Shown piece by piece: positions 31,738-42,408 of a DNA stretch of 64,000 bases. Position 1 is the stretch's first letter, and each line of letters opens with the position of its first letter. Below the pieces are notes generated by a model that was not told the origin of the DNA, ran no database searches, and was given only the letters and a program-made list of their open reading frames with translations. This stretch comes from Flectonema sp. DT1601 (taxonomy: Eukaryota; Euglenozoa; Diplonemea; Diplonemida; Diplonemidae): contig OZ025846.1 of assembly GCA_964019425.1 (NCBI GenBank), positions 496,001 through 560,000 on the forward strand, written 5' to 3'. Both the position numbers and the translations under genes were made by a program.

Positions 31738-32985
31738 ATGCGTTGTAGGAGTTCCCGGGTAGCCAAGGAGTCGTTCGTACAGGGGGCTTATGGAAGTCAG
31801 AAATTTAATGACAAACTGAAAAACGATATGGAAAATCCTCAATCGGAAGAAGGTGAGAAAAAAGCACTTAATTTGAGGCAGTGGAAAAAGAGAAATACTC
31901 CCGTGAAATCAGAGTTCTTCGAGAGAAGACACTACGAAGACTTTATTGACAGCTATCAACAAGATGGTAATCTTGGTCTCTTCCCTCGTTGGGATCATTT
32001 CCCTCATCCGACGAGAGTTTTTGAAGACCTGCAGACACATGGAAACTACGGTGCGGGGATTCGATTTCGAGACGCAAAAACTTCTTATTTCTTATTTGTT
32101 ATCGCCGATCGAATACGAAAACTAACAACTGACGGTCGTATTGATCAAATTCCTTTTGAACTCCAACAAGCTGAATACCTACGCGATCTTTGCAAACTAA
32201 AGAAATGCGGCTTCGGACCACGAAGTCGGTTCGGTCTCTTAAGGTGTTATGAATACTCAAACAATCTACTGGAAGCTGATGGGCTGTTTCAAGAAATTGT
32301 ACGACTCGATGATGAGATGCTTTGGAAGAAAGCCGCTTCGTACTTTTCACTTCTTATAAAAAACAATAAAATCGATAAAGCTGTTCAGCTATACCAAGAA
32401 TTAATAAATAAAGACGATCCTTTACAATCAACTGCTGGAGATTCTCTACTTGAAAATATCTGTGAGAACACAACAACATCACCTGAGTACTGCAAAGAAA
32501 TATTTGAGATCGTTGGAGGGACTGCATCACCGAAATGTCTTTTTACGTATGTTACTAAAACAGGCAGCGCATTAGAGGTGCGAACACAATTCAGTTTCAT
32601 GGCGCCTCAAGATGTAGATACTTTTTGGTCCCTCGTGTTTAAAGATGCGTCACCTGAAGTCATATTCAAACTTTGGGAGTCATCAGCCCTCGATAACACT
32701 CATATGACTTTCAACCAATGGACTCGCTGGGCTATTGCTTGCAGCGATCATTCGGAAAGCAGAGAACTTCTAACTCAGTTTTGTGAGGTTCTCCCACCTG
32801 AAGAAACCGCCGCGATTGTAGTTCGGGTCCTCCGCTGGTGTAATAAAAAAGAAACTTTGAAACATGCCATAACCGGAATTCACATGTATTCATTAATTAT
32901 TCGAAATGGTAGAGAAACCACACCAGAGGCGGCTTCGTTAGCTGAACAGATGGCAAAAAGAATTACGAAATCGACACTAAAATAA
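31738..32985 (+). CDS. Helical-repeat protein, possibly PPR-like and mitochondrial
   Basis: The 415-aa ORF begins MRCRSSRVAKESFVQGAYG, a basic Ser/Arg-rich start that could be a mitochondrial targeting sequence. The middle contains helical pairs, including NNKIDKAVQLYQELINKDD, which resembles a pentatricopeptide or TPR unit, and EADGLFQEIVRLDDEMLWKKAASYFSLLIK just before it. No catalytic motif is visible. If it is a PPR protein it would bind organellar RNA, but only one or two units look convincing. Start choice is supported by the polypyrimidine-CAG 10 nt upstream. Confidence 0.7.
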   Translation: MRCRSSRVAKESFVQGAYGSQKFNDKLKNDMENPQSEEGEKKALNLRQWKKRNTPVKSEFFERRHYEDFIDSYQQDGNLGLFPRWDHFPHPTRVFEDLQTHGNYGAGIRFRDAKTSYFLFVIADRIRKLTTDGRIDQIPFELQQAEYLRDLCKLKKCGFGPRSRFGLLRCYEYSNNLLEADGLFQEIVRLDDEMLWKKAASYFSLLIKNNKIDKAVQLYQELINKDDPLQSTAGDSLLENICENTTTSPEYCKEIFEIVGGTASPKCLFTYVTKTGSALEVRTQFSFMAPQDVDTFWSLVFKDASPEVIFKLWESSALDNTHMTFNQWTRWAIACSDHSESRELLTQFCEVLPPEETAAIVVRVLRWCNKKETLKHAITGIHMYSLIIRNGRETTPEAASLAEQMAKRITKSTLK

Positions 32986-33068
32986 AATCATCAATTGGCT
33001 GACAGAACCATCCTGTCCAGCAAAAGTACCAGCAGCGGGTTTTTTGATCCTTTTTTTTTTTTTTTTGT

Positions 33069-33176
33069 TGCACCGACGAAGTCGGAGAAGAAACTATTCA
33101 GATTAAGAGCCGTTATTTATTATGTCATGTTATCTATTTCCCTGTGCGTCAGTAAAACTAGCTGCGATCAACAAAA
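33069..33176 (+). repeat. Family A repeat, 3'-truncated copy
   Basis: It is nearly identical to 28055-28162 from TGCACCGACGAAGTCGG through GCTGCGATCAACAAAA, but the right inverted end is missing. It is replaced by an ATG-initiated 24-codon frame (33177-33251, MSGVDQDTVVALTPGAGRDF...). That small frame is not supported as a gene. Confidence 0.7.
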
Positions 33177-33330
33177 ATGTCTGGCGTCGACCAAGACACC
33201 GTAGTAGCCCTCACTCCAGGTGCTGGAAGAGATTTCTCTTTTGCAAGATGACAACAATTAGTTTATAATGTTTTTTTTTATTCTTTTTTTTCTAAAATCA
33301 GGTCTGAAAAAGAAAACGAATTTTTTTCAA

Positions 33331-34641
33331 ATGGATGAAGAAACTAAGGATATATACCGTCAAAAGATAAAAGCTAATTGGGATGAATTTACCACAACTA
33401 CTGGTGGGAAGGAAATTGAGCTCTGCGAACACCGAAGAGAACATCTGCAATACATCAATGAAATGAAAACTGATTTACACGATTTAAGACATAAGCTTAA
33501 ATGGTCAGAAATGATTATATCTAAATATAGGAAAAAAAATAAAACAAAAAGACAAATAATCTCCAAACTAGAACAACAGTTCAATGATGAACAAATAAAA
33601 AATAAAACACAAGCAAGCAGGCTATCTGACGCTCAAAGGCAACTTAAGTTAATGAGTAAAGAAATATTATCTAATAGGAAAGGTCTCGCAGAGCAAGAGC
33701 AAATTATAAATTCAAAAAAAGAAATGATCAACTCACTCGAACAGGCGACTCTGACACTGCAAACCACCTCCTCAACCGATTGCACCAATTTAGAAGAAAT
33801 TTCACGACTTCAAGATGAGAACATAGCACTCGCAACAGAGCTATCTCTGGTTAGGGAATCACAGACGAGATGTGAATTATTGCTGACTGCTGGTGAAAAT
33901 AAAAACTTAAAATCAAAAACCAGAAGCCTCACACCATTCAACGAAGGTACAAGCGGCTTGTTAACATATGTACCTGCAGCACACACCGACACCACTACAG
34001 ATTCTTGTTGTGTTAGTACCCCAAGCAAGAGACCTGATAGAGTCATAAATCGACAGAGAGAGAAGGACTATTGGATCCCGACTACAGTGTTTACATTTAC
34101 TTCTGAATTGTTGCAAAGTCATTTTCCCAAAGCCAAGGCGGAGTTGTTTTATAATTACCTTGTTGAGTGTTCAAAGGTTTGGAGGGAACACTATAACGGT
34201 CAGTTAGTGATGGCGACACGATCAGCTCAAAAGACAATATCAACGTTGCGTAATCAACTAAAAGTCAGAAGAAGTAAAATAGACCAACTGGAAGCTGCAA
34301 ATACATTGCGAGAATTAAAATCCAGGTGTGATTCAAAGTACAAGTCCGCTCCCTACATATCACATAAAGTACATGTCAAAGACCTTCTTCATGCTTGTAA
34401 TGCTATTGAGGCTTGTTTGAATCAAATAGCATGCCTTGAAGAATCGGGTCATGCGAGGAGTATCACGCGGGCGGAAATATCAAAATCTAACTTGTGTCGG
34501 GTTCAAGATGGAGTTAGTGGTTTGATTACCAACATCACGAATAGATTTCGTGATGGGGCAGACTCTTCCCCAGAGCTTGAGGAGTTCATCACCGGAGAGC
34601 TTGCTGATTACTCTGCGATGGTAACTATGTTAGACTCTTGA
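33331..34641 (+). CDS. Coiled-coil protein of unknown function
   Basis: The ATG at 33331 (MDEETKDIYRQKIKANWDEF) follows an acceptor-like TTTTCTAAAATCAG about 30 nt upstream. The product is 436 aa. Residues about 25-190 are dominated by heptads rich in Lys, Gln and Glu (RQIISKLEQQFNDEQIKNK; EEISRLQDENIALATELSL). A Ser/Thr-rich break follows, and then a second helical half (HFPKAKAELFYNYLVECSKVW). This is the style of centrosomal or flagellar coiled-coil proteins, but no family can be named. Confidence 0.8.
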   Translation: MDEETKDIYRQKIKANWDEFTTTTGGKEIELCEHRREHLQYINEMKTDLHDLRHKLKWSEMIISKYRKKNKTKRQIISKLEQQFNDEQIKNKTQASRLSDAQRQLKLMSKEILSNRKGLAEQEQIINSKKEMINSLEQATLTLQTTSSTDCTNLEEISRLQDENIALATELSLVRESQTRCELLLTAGENKNLKSKTRSLTPFNEGTSGLLTYVPAAHTDTTTDSCCVSTPSKRPDRVINRQREKDYWIPTTVFTFTSELLQSHFPKAKAELFYNYLVECSKVWREHYNGQLVMATRSAQKTISTLRNQLKVRRSKIDQLEAANTLRELKSRCDSKYKSAPYISHKVHVKDLLHACNAIEACLNQIACLEESGHARSITRAEISKSNLCRVQDGVSGLITNITNRFRDGADSSPELEEFITGELADYSAMVTMLDS

Positions 34642-35095
34642 GGTAGTTAATGCGTTCGACATTCTTTTTTTCCCTCCACCTATTTTTTTTTTTTTTTTTT
34701 TTTTTTTTGTTGTATTGTTTAAAAAAAAAAAAAAAAAGTTTTAAAAAAAAAAAAAAAAGTAACACAATCTCATTTAGTTTAGTTTTTGTAACCCGAATGG
34801 GCAACAGCTGTAATATTCGTCAGTTTTGTCGACGGGGATGTTCACACTCGGCACAACTTCATTTACTTTAGATCATGCAGGTTATACATGAATACATCCA
34901 CTTACGAAAATTGATAACCAGTTGATTTGTTATTTCCCTGACGTCGTTTCATTTAGTTAATTTAATTTAAAAGCAAAATAAAATATGTTTTTTCGGTGAT
35001 TCATAAACTACTACATAAGACGAAGTCGTACTTTTTTTTAAAAAAAAAAAAAAAAATATTATATTTTCCCTCATCAAAGGTACTAATCTATTACG
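34642..35095. other. Spacer with poly-T and poly-A runs
   Basis: It has poly-T at about 34684-34708 and poly-A runs at about 34721-34737, 34744-34758 and 35040-35056. No gene was seen. Confidence 0.45.
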
Positions 35096-37656
35096 ATGCC
35101 TGTTATTAAAATACTGTCGGACAAGTATACTGCGGCTGACAAAAAGATTTTTTCTTTTGGTGCAAATGACAAGCTGGGCAGCAAGAAGAAAGACGTTAAA
35201 GAAAAGGTTGAAATTACAGCTCCGGAGTTCTGGAAAGTAAAAGATATTAAAAAAGCAAAATTAGCGAAGGATCCACTGACTATTGAATTAGACGGCGACA
35301 AAGCTCTTGATGATACGAAGACCTTCAAATTTCATGAACTGGGTGCTGATGATTTTCTATACGTAAAGAAGAAGGGTTTCAAACCGAAGAAGGTATGTTT
35401 TGTGAATCTGTTAATTTTTTTCCGACTTCAACTGAACTTCTTGGCAACAATCCACCACAGGAATCTAAGTCAGCAGATGCAGTTCCGCCACCACCAGCAC
35501 CAGGCGCACCGAAAGCACCAGCGCCGCCAGCCCCAGGCGCACCTGCACCTCCAGCACCAGGCGCACCGAAGGCACCGGGTCCACCTGCACCACCTGCACC
35601 GGGCGCACCTGCACCACCTGCAGCACCTGGTGTACCTGCACCACCAGCACCAGGCGCACCGAAGGCACCGGGTCCACCCGCACCACCTGCACCAGGCGCG
35701 CCAAAGGCACCGGGCCCACCTGCACCACCTGCACCGGGCGCGCCTGCACCACCAGCACCAGGCGCACCGAAGGCACCGGGTCCACCCGCACCACCTGCAC
35801 CAGGCGCGCCAAAGGCACCGGGCCCACCTGCACCACCTGCACCGGGCGCGCCTGCACCACCAGCACCAGGCGCACCGAAGGCACCGGGTCCACCCGCACC
35901 ACCTGCACCGGGCGCGCCTGCACCACCAGCACCAGGCGCACCGAAGGCACCGGGTCCACCCGCACCACCTGCACCAGGCGCGCCAAAGGCACCGGGTCCA
36001 CCTGCTGCCCCAGGCGCACCTGCACCTCCAGCACCAGGCGCACCGAAGGCACCGGGTCCACCTGCAGCACCAGGCGCACCTGCACCTCCAGCACCAGGCG
36101 CACCGAAGGCACCGGGTCCACCTGCACCACCTGCAGCACCAGGCGCACCTGCACCTCCAGCACCAGGGGCACCGAAGGCACCAGGAGCACCTGCACCACC
36201 TGCACCGGGCGCGCCAAAGGCACCGGGTCCACCTGCACCACCTGCAGCACCAGGCGCACCTGCACCTCCAGCACCAGGGGCACCGAAGGCACCGGGTCCA
36301 CCTGCACCACCTGCAGCCCCAGGTGTACCTGCACCTCCAGTACCAGGAGCACCGAAAGCACCAGGCGCACCTGCTCCACCTGCAGCACCTGGCGCACCGA
36401 AGGCACCGGGCGCACCTGCACCACCGGCAGCACCAGGCGCACCGAAAGCACCAGGTGCTCCAGCTCCACCTGCAGCCCCAGGTGTACCTGCACCTCCAGC
36501 ACCAGGAGCACCGAAGGCACCGGGCGCACCTGCTCCACCTGCAGCACCTGGCGCACCGAAAGCACCAGGTGCTCCAGCTCCACCTGCAGCCCCAGGTGTA
36601 CCTGCACCTCCAGCACCAGGAGCACCGAAGGCACCGGGCGCACCTGCTCCACCTGCAGCACCTGGCGCACCGAAAGCACCAGGTGCTCCAACTCCACCTG
36701 CAGCACCTGGCGCACCGAAGGCACCAGGAGCACCTGCGCCACCTGCAGCCCCAGGTGTACCTGCACCTCCAGCACCAGGAGCACCGAAGGCACCAGGCGC
36801 ACCTGCACCACCAGCAGCACCAGGCGCACCGAAAGCACCAGGCGCACCTGCTCCACCTGCAGCACCTGGCGCACCGAAGGCACCGGGCGCACCTGCACCA
36901 CCGGCAGCACCAGGCGCACCGAAAGCACCAGGTGCTCCAGCTCCACCTGCAGCACCGGGAGCACCGAAGGCACCAGGAGCACCTGCACCACCGGCAGCAC
37001 CTGGTGCACCGAAGGCACCGGGCGCACCTGCACCACCGGCAGCACCAGGCGCACCGAAAGCACCAGGTGCTCCAGCTCCACCTGCAGCACCGGGAGCACC
37101 GAAGGCACCAGGAGCACCTGCACCACCGGCAGCACCTGGTGCACCGAAAGCGCCTGGCGCTCCAGCTCCACCAGCAGCACCAGGAGCACCGAAAGCACCG
37201 GGCGCACCTGCACCACCGGCAGCACCAGGCGCACCGAAAGCACCAGGCGCATCGGCACCACCTGCAGCCCCAGGTGCACCTGCACCACCAGCACCGGGCG
37301 CACCGAAGGCACCAGCTCCACCAGCAGCACCAGGCGCTCCACCAGCCGGTGCTCCTAAGGGACCATTACCGCCAGCACCTAAGACTCCAGACGCTCCAGC
37401 TCCACCAAAAGCATCAGCCGCCCCAACACCTCCAGCTGCGCCAAGTCCACCGACAGCGGCCGCGCCTAAATCGAAGACTAAAGCTTCCGGAAAAGGAAAT
37501 GAGTCTGTTGTGTACACCGAGGAAGACGTGCAGTACAGAGATGACAAGAAGTTGGCCCGTCTGTTTGACGATATGTGCAAATTTGTGATGGATGAGCAAC
37601 CTGAGCATCCGAAAGCGGCGTTGCTCACTTACTTGAGAAGCAGAATAAAGAAGTAA
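35096..37656 (+). CDS. Pro/Ala/Gly repeat protein with RIIa/Dpy-30-like C-terminus
   Basis: Exon 1 is 35096-35392 (MPVIKILSDKYTAADKKIF... to FKPKK) and exon 2 is 35461-37656. The 68-nt intron (GTATGT...CCACAG) joins in phase 0, giving 830 aa. After a ~99-residue charged N-terminal domain, residues ~108-725 are an array of PAPPAAPGAPKAP-type units of about 8-15 residues. The end (YRDDKKLARLFDDMCKFVMDE then QPEHPKAALLTYLRSRIKK) resembles the RIIa/Dpy-30 dimerisation-docking helices of flagellar and kinase-anchoring proteins. The array makes all three + frames nearly stop-free, but only this frame joins sensible N- and C-termini by a consensus intron. It is probably an extended, rod-like structural protein. 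Confidence 0.8.
35488..37330 (+). repeat. GC-rich coding tandem repeat
   Basis: A degenerate tandem array with 15-, 24- and 45-bp periods (units such as CCTGCACCACCTGCAGCACC and AGGCGCACCGAAGGCACC) has GC far above the flanks. The 5' part uses GPPAPPAPGAPKAP units and the 3' part uses GAPAPPAAPGAPKAP units, as if two sub-arrays expanded separately. Confidence 0.9.
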
Positions 37657-38606
37657 ACAACTAGTAAACAGCCAACTCGTAACCTTCATTGGTCAACGTA
37701 TATACAGTTATGTTTTATTAGTGTGCGGGTCTTGAAACAGATCTGTAAGATGATTCATTACTCTTTTTTATTTTTCATTCCCATTTCCGTTGGTGTAAGT
37801 GCTACAATTATTGTTTGCAAGATATACACATGTCAGTCACGTTCATCAATTTTCTTTAGCATCATAAGCAATTTGGACAGCTGGGTTCCTTCCGAAATAC
37901 TCTGAATAAACTATTTGAGCAACGAGAAAAATGTGACGTGCTTTGTGTCTAGTCCAGCGTTTGTTTTGTACCCCCCCAGCAAAAAAAAAAAAAAAAAAAA
38001 AAAGAGAAAATAATCAATGGTATTGGCTCTCACATCTTCTTCGATGAAAGTTTTCGGTGAGCCTTCCCTACCGACTTTGTATCCGAACACTTTTTTATTC
38101 TATTGATCGAAGACTGTTAACAAAAGAAAAAAAGGAAGGAATATAGACAGACAGTGCAGAAGTGTGTGGTCATCTTTTTACCCAACGACAAGACGCTTTA
38201 TCACCACGCACTGTTTTGGTGTGTGAAGTTTTGCTCTGCTCTTGAATAGTCAATTCGAGACAGCAGCAACTTTTTTTATTTTAAAATCCGTTATTTTAGC
38301 GAGTCAGCAGGAAAAAAAAAAAAAAAAAAAACTAAAAACCAAAACCAAAAAAAAAAGAGACATGAAAAAGACAGAAAAAAAAAAACTACCCCAAATACAT
38401 ACATTGATTGAACTCGCAAAATCCCCCACTCCACACCCGATACGATTTATCCTTAATGTTGTATGTTCATTTATTTACATTATCCTAATGTAAAAAACAG
38501 GAGTAAACCATAAAAATGATGGATTCCCAAGACTAGAATCGCGTTCGTGTTGTGTTTTAAGTTTTCTTTCTAATCAGGAAGTACATGTCCCGTTAACGAT
38601 AAACTG
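37657..38606. other. Spacer, AT-rich
   Basis: Poly-A runs lie at about 37981-38003 and 38311-38330. The spacer ends ...TTCTTTCTAATCAG at about 38577, 30 nt before the next start, acceptor-like. No gene was seen. Confidence 0.45.
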
Positions 38607-40455
38607 ATGAGTTCCTCTTGTGATAGAGGGTTAGTATCCGACCAGTGGAAGACATTCGAAGAGGGGATCTCACAAATGGACATCACAGAAGATCAAACAG
38701 ATGAGATTCAAGCGCTCAGTTTTGTGTATCCGGAATTGAGAGTTCGAATGAAAAATGGATCAGTGGAGTTACAAACATCAAATATTTATGTTGAAAAACA
38801 TCACTGCAACATAACTATCACTATTGAACTTACAAGAGGATACCCTGAGCAATTACCAAATTTAAAATTACGATCTGCTTCCATCGCAGATTCTGTTTTG
38901 AACGGCGTCTGCAGAGATGTTATGTCTCAATGTGTTCCAGGAGAACCTGTAGCACATCAGCTACTAGTTGATTGTGAAATGATAGTTGATGGTCTAGAGC
39001 CTGGGGTTGTGGCTGATTATTTTGTTATTTGCCCTCCCTGTAACATAACCGCAGCTAAGAATGGACTTCCAAAGATGCCTCAACCGACAAATTACTTATA
39101 CGATCGCTGCTTGACTTGTAACAACGAGGAAGTCATTGGACTACCAAGTGTTAAACCAAACCGCGAACATGTGATGTGCGCCTACTGTTTCTGTGAAGGA
39201 ACACCAATCGTATTACTACCTTGTGGAGATAGTATTTGTGTTGAATGTTTTCAGAATTGGGCAACTGTTGACATCGGGGCAAGACGATTAAAGGAAGACC
39301 CTGAAACTGGCTGTTGGTCAATTGCCTGCCAATCCCATCCAAACAAAGTACTCTGCGATGTTAACATGTTGAAGCTAATTCCTCCTCGAATCTTTAGAAT
39401 GTACACGAGATTCTCATTCCTAGCTGGACTTGAGGGTAAAGATGGAATGGTCTGTCCTCTTCCTAATTGCAATAATTATCCATTCTTTACTGGTTCATGT
39501 TGCTCTTTAGTTCACTGCCCCTACTGCTTTCATTGGTTCTGCAAGACATGTAAAACACCACCTCGAGAGTGTGAATGTGATACGCTTATTAGAGACTCTG
39601 AAAGGTTTCCTTCATCTCCTTGGGAAAGGAAACAAGTAATTGAGCATCAGGTAAGCATGACTCCAGATAGGGAAACTGGTATGTTATTGGACTCATGTCT
39701 ATTGATAATACTTTTAACCAAAAAAAAAAAAAAAAAAAAGAACTAAACAAACAACAGGAACGATTCCGATACGTGTTCTTCATCACATGGGTAACACGGA
39801 TATGTATATTAATCCGAAATGGTCAGCTGTTGATTTAATGCAAATACTTGCTCTGGAGATCTTTCATGAAGTTTATCATTTTCAAGCAGCTATTACTCCT
39901 TGGGAATATTCTAATGAGGTACCCAGATGGACAATTCCGTTACAGCATTTGGTAGTGTTTAGAAACGGGAAAGCTTTGGAACCCTCGGAATCACTCAGTG
40001 AAGTACCACCCGCATCACTTCTGTATGCGGTAGTATCTTATCCAAGAACAGTGAAGTATAAAGAGTTTTTAGACGAGGAAGTTGATCTGTGGCAGTTTAG
40101 ACGCAATCTACGAAATGAAGACACTGTCTCTGAAGAAAAGAGAAAGAAGAACAGAACTGACTTCAAAGGAAAGAAGTGTCCTCATTGCCAGATCGAAGTC
40201 GTTCATTACTACAATCACGGTTGTCATCACATTGGTTTCGCAGGAGAAGGTTGTTGTGACAAGCATTGGTGTTATTCTTGTAATGGTCCACATCCGTGTA
40301 ATAATGGTTGCACAGCTTATTGTGATGTGCAAAATAAATGTGGTTGTCCTCTTTGTCCAGACTGCAAGCCGGGGAACCCGTGCCCTTCATGTCAAGGATG
40401 CCCGCAGTGCACTCACGAATCTGTTGATTTAAATATATTCGACGTCTTTGCTTAA
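38607..40455 (+). CDS. RWD plus RBR E3 ubiquitin ligase (RNF14-like)
   Basis: Exons are 38607-39678 and 39758-40455. The donor GTATGT at 39679, rather than GTAAGC at 39651, keeps the frame; the intron is 79 nt and the product 589 aa. Residues about 28-130 look like an RWD domain (TDEIQALSFVYPELRV ... YPEQLPNLKL). RING1 follows (CLTCNNEEV ... MCAYCFCEGTPIVLLPCGDSICVECF), then an IBR (CPLPNCNNYPFF ... CPYCFHWFCKTC). RING2-like cysteines lie near the C-terminus (KCPHCQIEVVHYYNHGCHHI ... CCDKHWCYSC), including the candidate catalytic Cys of an RBR. RWD+RBR architecture is that of RNF14. A long spacer separates IBR and RING2, and extra Cys-rich sequence ends the protein. Confidence 0.85.
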
Positions 40456-41100
40456 CGAACAATCTCGACGAAAAAAAAAAAAAGTTAATTATTGGTATTA
40501 GGCTTAGTTCTAGCCTTGTAGCCTGATGCTGTTTTTTTCTTCTTTCTTTCCCTTTTCTTTTTCTCTTTTTTCTTTTTTCTTTTTTTTTACAAACATCAAA
40601 GCCACCACCACCCAGTCTGGAGGAATCCTTCTTCTTCTGATGTGGTAGCAGACTATAATGTGCTGCAATTTCCTAATAAGGAGTTTTGCAAAAAGGAAAA
40701 TTGATTGAGGAAGGGTTCGATCCACAGATCGAGCGCATTGCAATTACTAACATTGAATGGTCGAAGACTAGTTGGTGATCCAATAAGGCGGCTGATTGGT
40801 ATTTACTGACTACGAATCCACTTCCTGTACCCTCAACTGAGATTCCTTACAATTTATAAAATAATTTTAATTTAGGTGCCCTCCAAGCGAAGAGTCAGAT
40901 GCTAGCTGACCCCTTTGTATCTGCCAACTGTGTTTTCAGCTGATAGCAGCATATGCATATTGTGATTATACACCAAGTTGAGTTACCCTTTTTGTGTTAC
41001 AGGAACGACTATGATCTTTTGGTTAGTGGAAAGGCATTCGTTGACAGTAATCGAAATGTTGAATTTAATTAAATTGTAAATCAGCACAAAGTCACACAAT
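40456..41100. other. Spacer, no gene seen
   Basis: CT-rich tract at about 40528-40588. A pyrimidine-rich TTTTTGTGTTACAG ends near 41003, about 100 nt before the next start codon. Confidence 0.4.
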
Positions 41101-42408
41101 ATGAATGATGACCTGTTAGCTGAAGATGGAGAGTCTGCCTCCTCGTCAAGTGAACAATCAACAGAAGAGCCAATCTTGATAGAAGGTCCTTGTAGGGCTC
41201 AAGAAGAAACTCGGGGGGGTAGAATAGCTGTATTGATTCCCCCTCCTGGTAGATACTTAATGATCGTTCAATTTTTAGTCACTACGATATATTTCTTATT
41301 TGAGGCAACTTTTCGTGAGTACGATGATCTAATCGTAGGAATTGATTTTACTCTACCGGGTTTTTTCTTTTTCTGCGTCTTCTGTTGCTTGGGAACACAA
41401 CACGCCTTCAACGCTCAATTCGTGATAGCTTTTGCTGTAGTTTCTATTCTTCTTGTGCTGCCAGTCGTGTGCGACGTATTCAAGAAGGAATCTGAAGGGA
41501 GATACCTGATGTGGGCCGTCTGCTTAGGTTTTATGTATCTGCTTGCATGCTTTGCTGCTATAACTCCATGTTTATTCGGACTTCAACTTGGGGATGGAAG
41601 CGGCTATGTATTTGGTACCTCATTTCGTATGCTGTATTTATCTAGTATTTTAGGAAGGTTAATTGGAGACTTCTTAGGTTGGAATTTATCTGATAATTTG
41701 TTAGCAGTGGTTATAATCATTGCGGTGTTGTCGTTGTTGCTTTGTGCGACGATATTTGGTGCGAGGGGTAAGCTTGAGAAGAAGTTTCCTTCTGAGAGAC
41801 CGGGAATGATGAATGCTGGAACTTTTTTTCGATTCACAGCAATGCAACCTATTGTGTGTTTGGGAATATCAACCTTGTACTACGGGATAGCCATCGTTGA
41901 GGATGATACAGAATGGCAGGATAAGCGGTGGATGATGTGGATTGCTAACGGATGTTCTATAATTGCTATTCCTTTGTTCGAGAAATATTTATTTTCTAGC
42001 ATATCTGACCATCACTTTTTATCAAAACCGGGTGGTAGGCTCCCCTTCAGCATCTTTCTCATTGCAGTTTTATGCATTATTTCCGGAACATTAATTATAG
42101 CTCGTAGTGGTTCACTTCTCCCCGTTACTATCCCGTTGTATTTGATTCTTTCGGTGGCTGAATATTTATTTGTTTCTGCTACATGGGAGAGTCTATTTAG
42201 GTTCACACCTCCAACGAAAGCTCTTGGGGCATTTCGAGGTTTTTTAGTCTTTATGGTGCTCGGATCGATACCTCGTTTTATGTCTGATGTTAACAGGAAT
42301 ACATTTCCATTTTTGTTCTTCAGTATTGGTGTTTGTTTGTTTGGTGTATCTTTCTATCAAGCAGGTCATGTTTACGAGAGTGTTATCGATCGTCTTGGTG
42401 AAGAGTAA
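41101..42408 (+). CDS. 12-TM membrane transporter, POT/PTR-like major facilitator
   Basis: This is a 435-aa single-exon ORF with a short acidic N-terminus and about twelve hydrophobic segments. Segments resembling proton-coupled oligopeptide transporters are FRMLYLSSILGRLIG (TM5 region), CSIIAIPLFEKYLF, and IPLYLILSVAEYLFVSATWESLFRFTPP followed by a small-residue TM (ALGAFRGFLVFMVLG). The last matches the IPQYvl.sl.EvlvsvtglEfsy.qaP pattern of POT TM10. The POT ExxER motif is not evident, so substrate and coupling are unknown. Other MFS-type assignments remain possible. Confidence 0.75.
   Translation: MNDDLLAEDGESASSSSEQSTEEPILIEGPCRAQEETRGGRIAVLIPPPGRYLMIVQFLVTTIYFLFEATFREYDDLIVGIDFTLPGFFFFCVFCCLGTQHAFNAQFVIAFAVVSILLVLPVVCDVFKKESEGRYLMWAVCLGFMYLLACFAAITPCLFGLQLGDGSGYVFGTSFRMLYLSSILGRLIGDFLGWNLSDNLLAVVIIIAVLSLLLCATIFGARGKLEKKFPSERPGMMNAGTFFRFTAMQPIVCLGISTLYYGIAIVEDDTEWQDKRWMMWIANGCSIIAIPLFEKYLFSSISDHHFLSKPGGRLPFSIFLIAVLCIISGTLIIARSGSLLPVTIPLYLILSVAEYLFVSATWESLFRFTPPTKALGAFRGFLVFMVLGSIPRFMSDVNRNTFPFLFFSIGVCLFGVSFYQAGHVYESVIDRLGEE

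Noticed and set aside
35379-37628. Long minus-strand open frame (~749 codons, GAPGAFGAPGA type) and other long frames across the Pro-rich array
   Set aside because: They are by-products of a GC-rich tandem repeat with no stops in several frames. Only the + frame joined by the 35393-35460 intron has plausible non-repeat ends.
41101-42408. CLN3/battenin-type assignment for the 12-TM protein
   Set aside because: Characteristic CLN3 segments are not seen, and the TM10-like IPxYLxxSxxEYLF...P pattern fits POT/MFS better.
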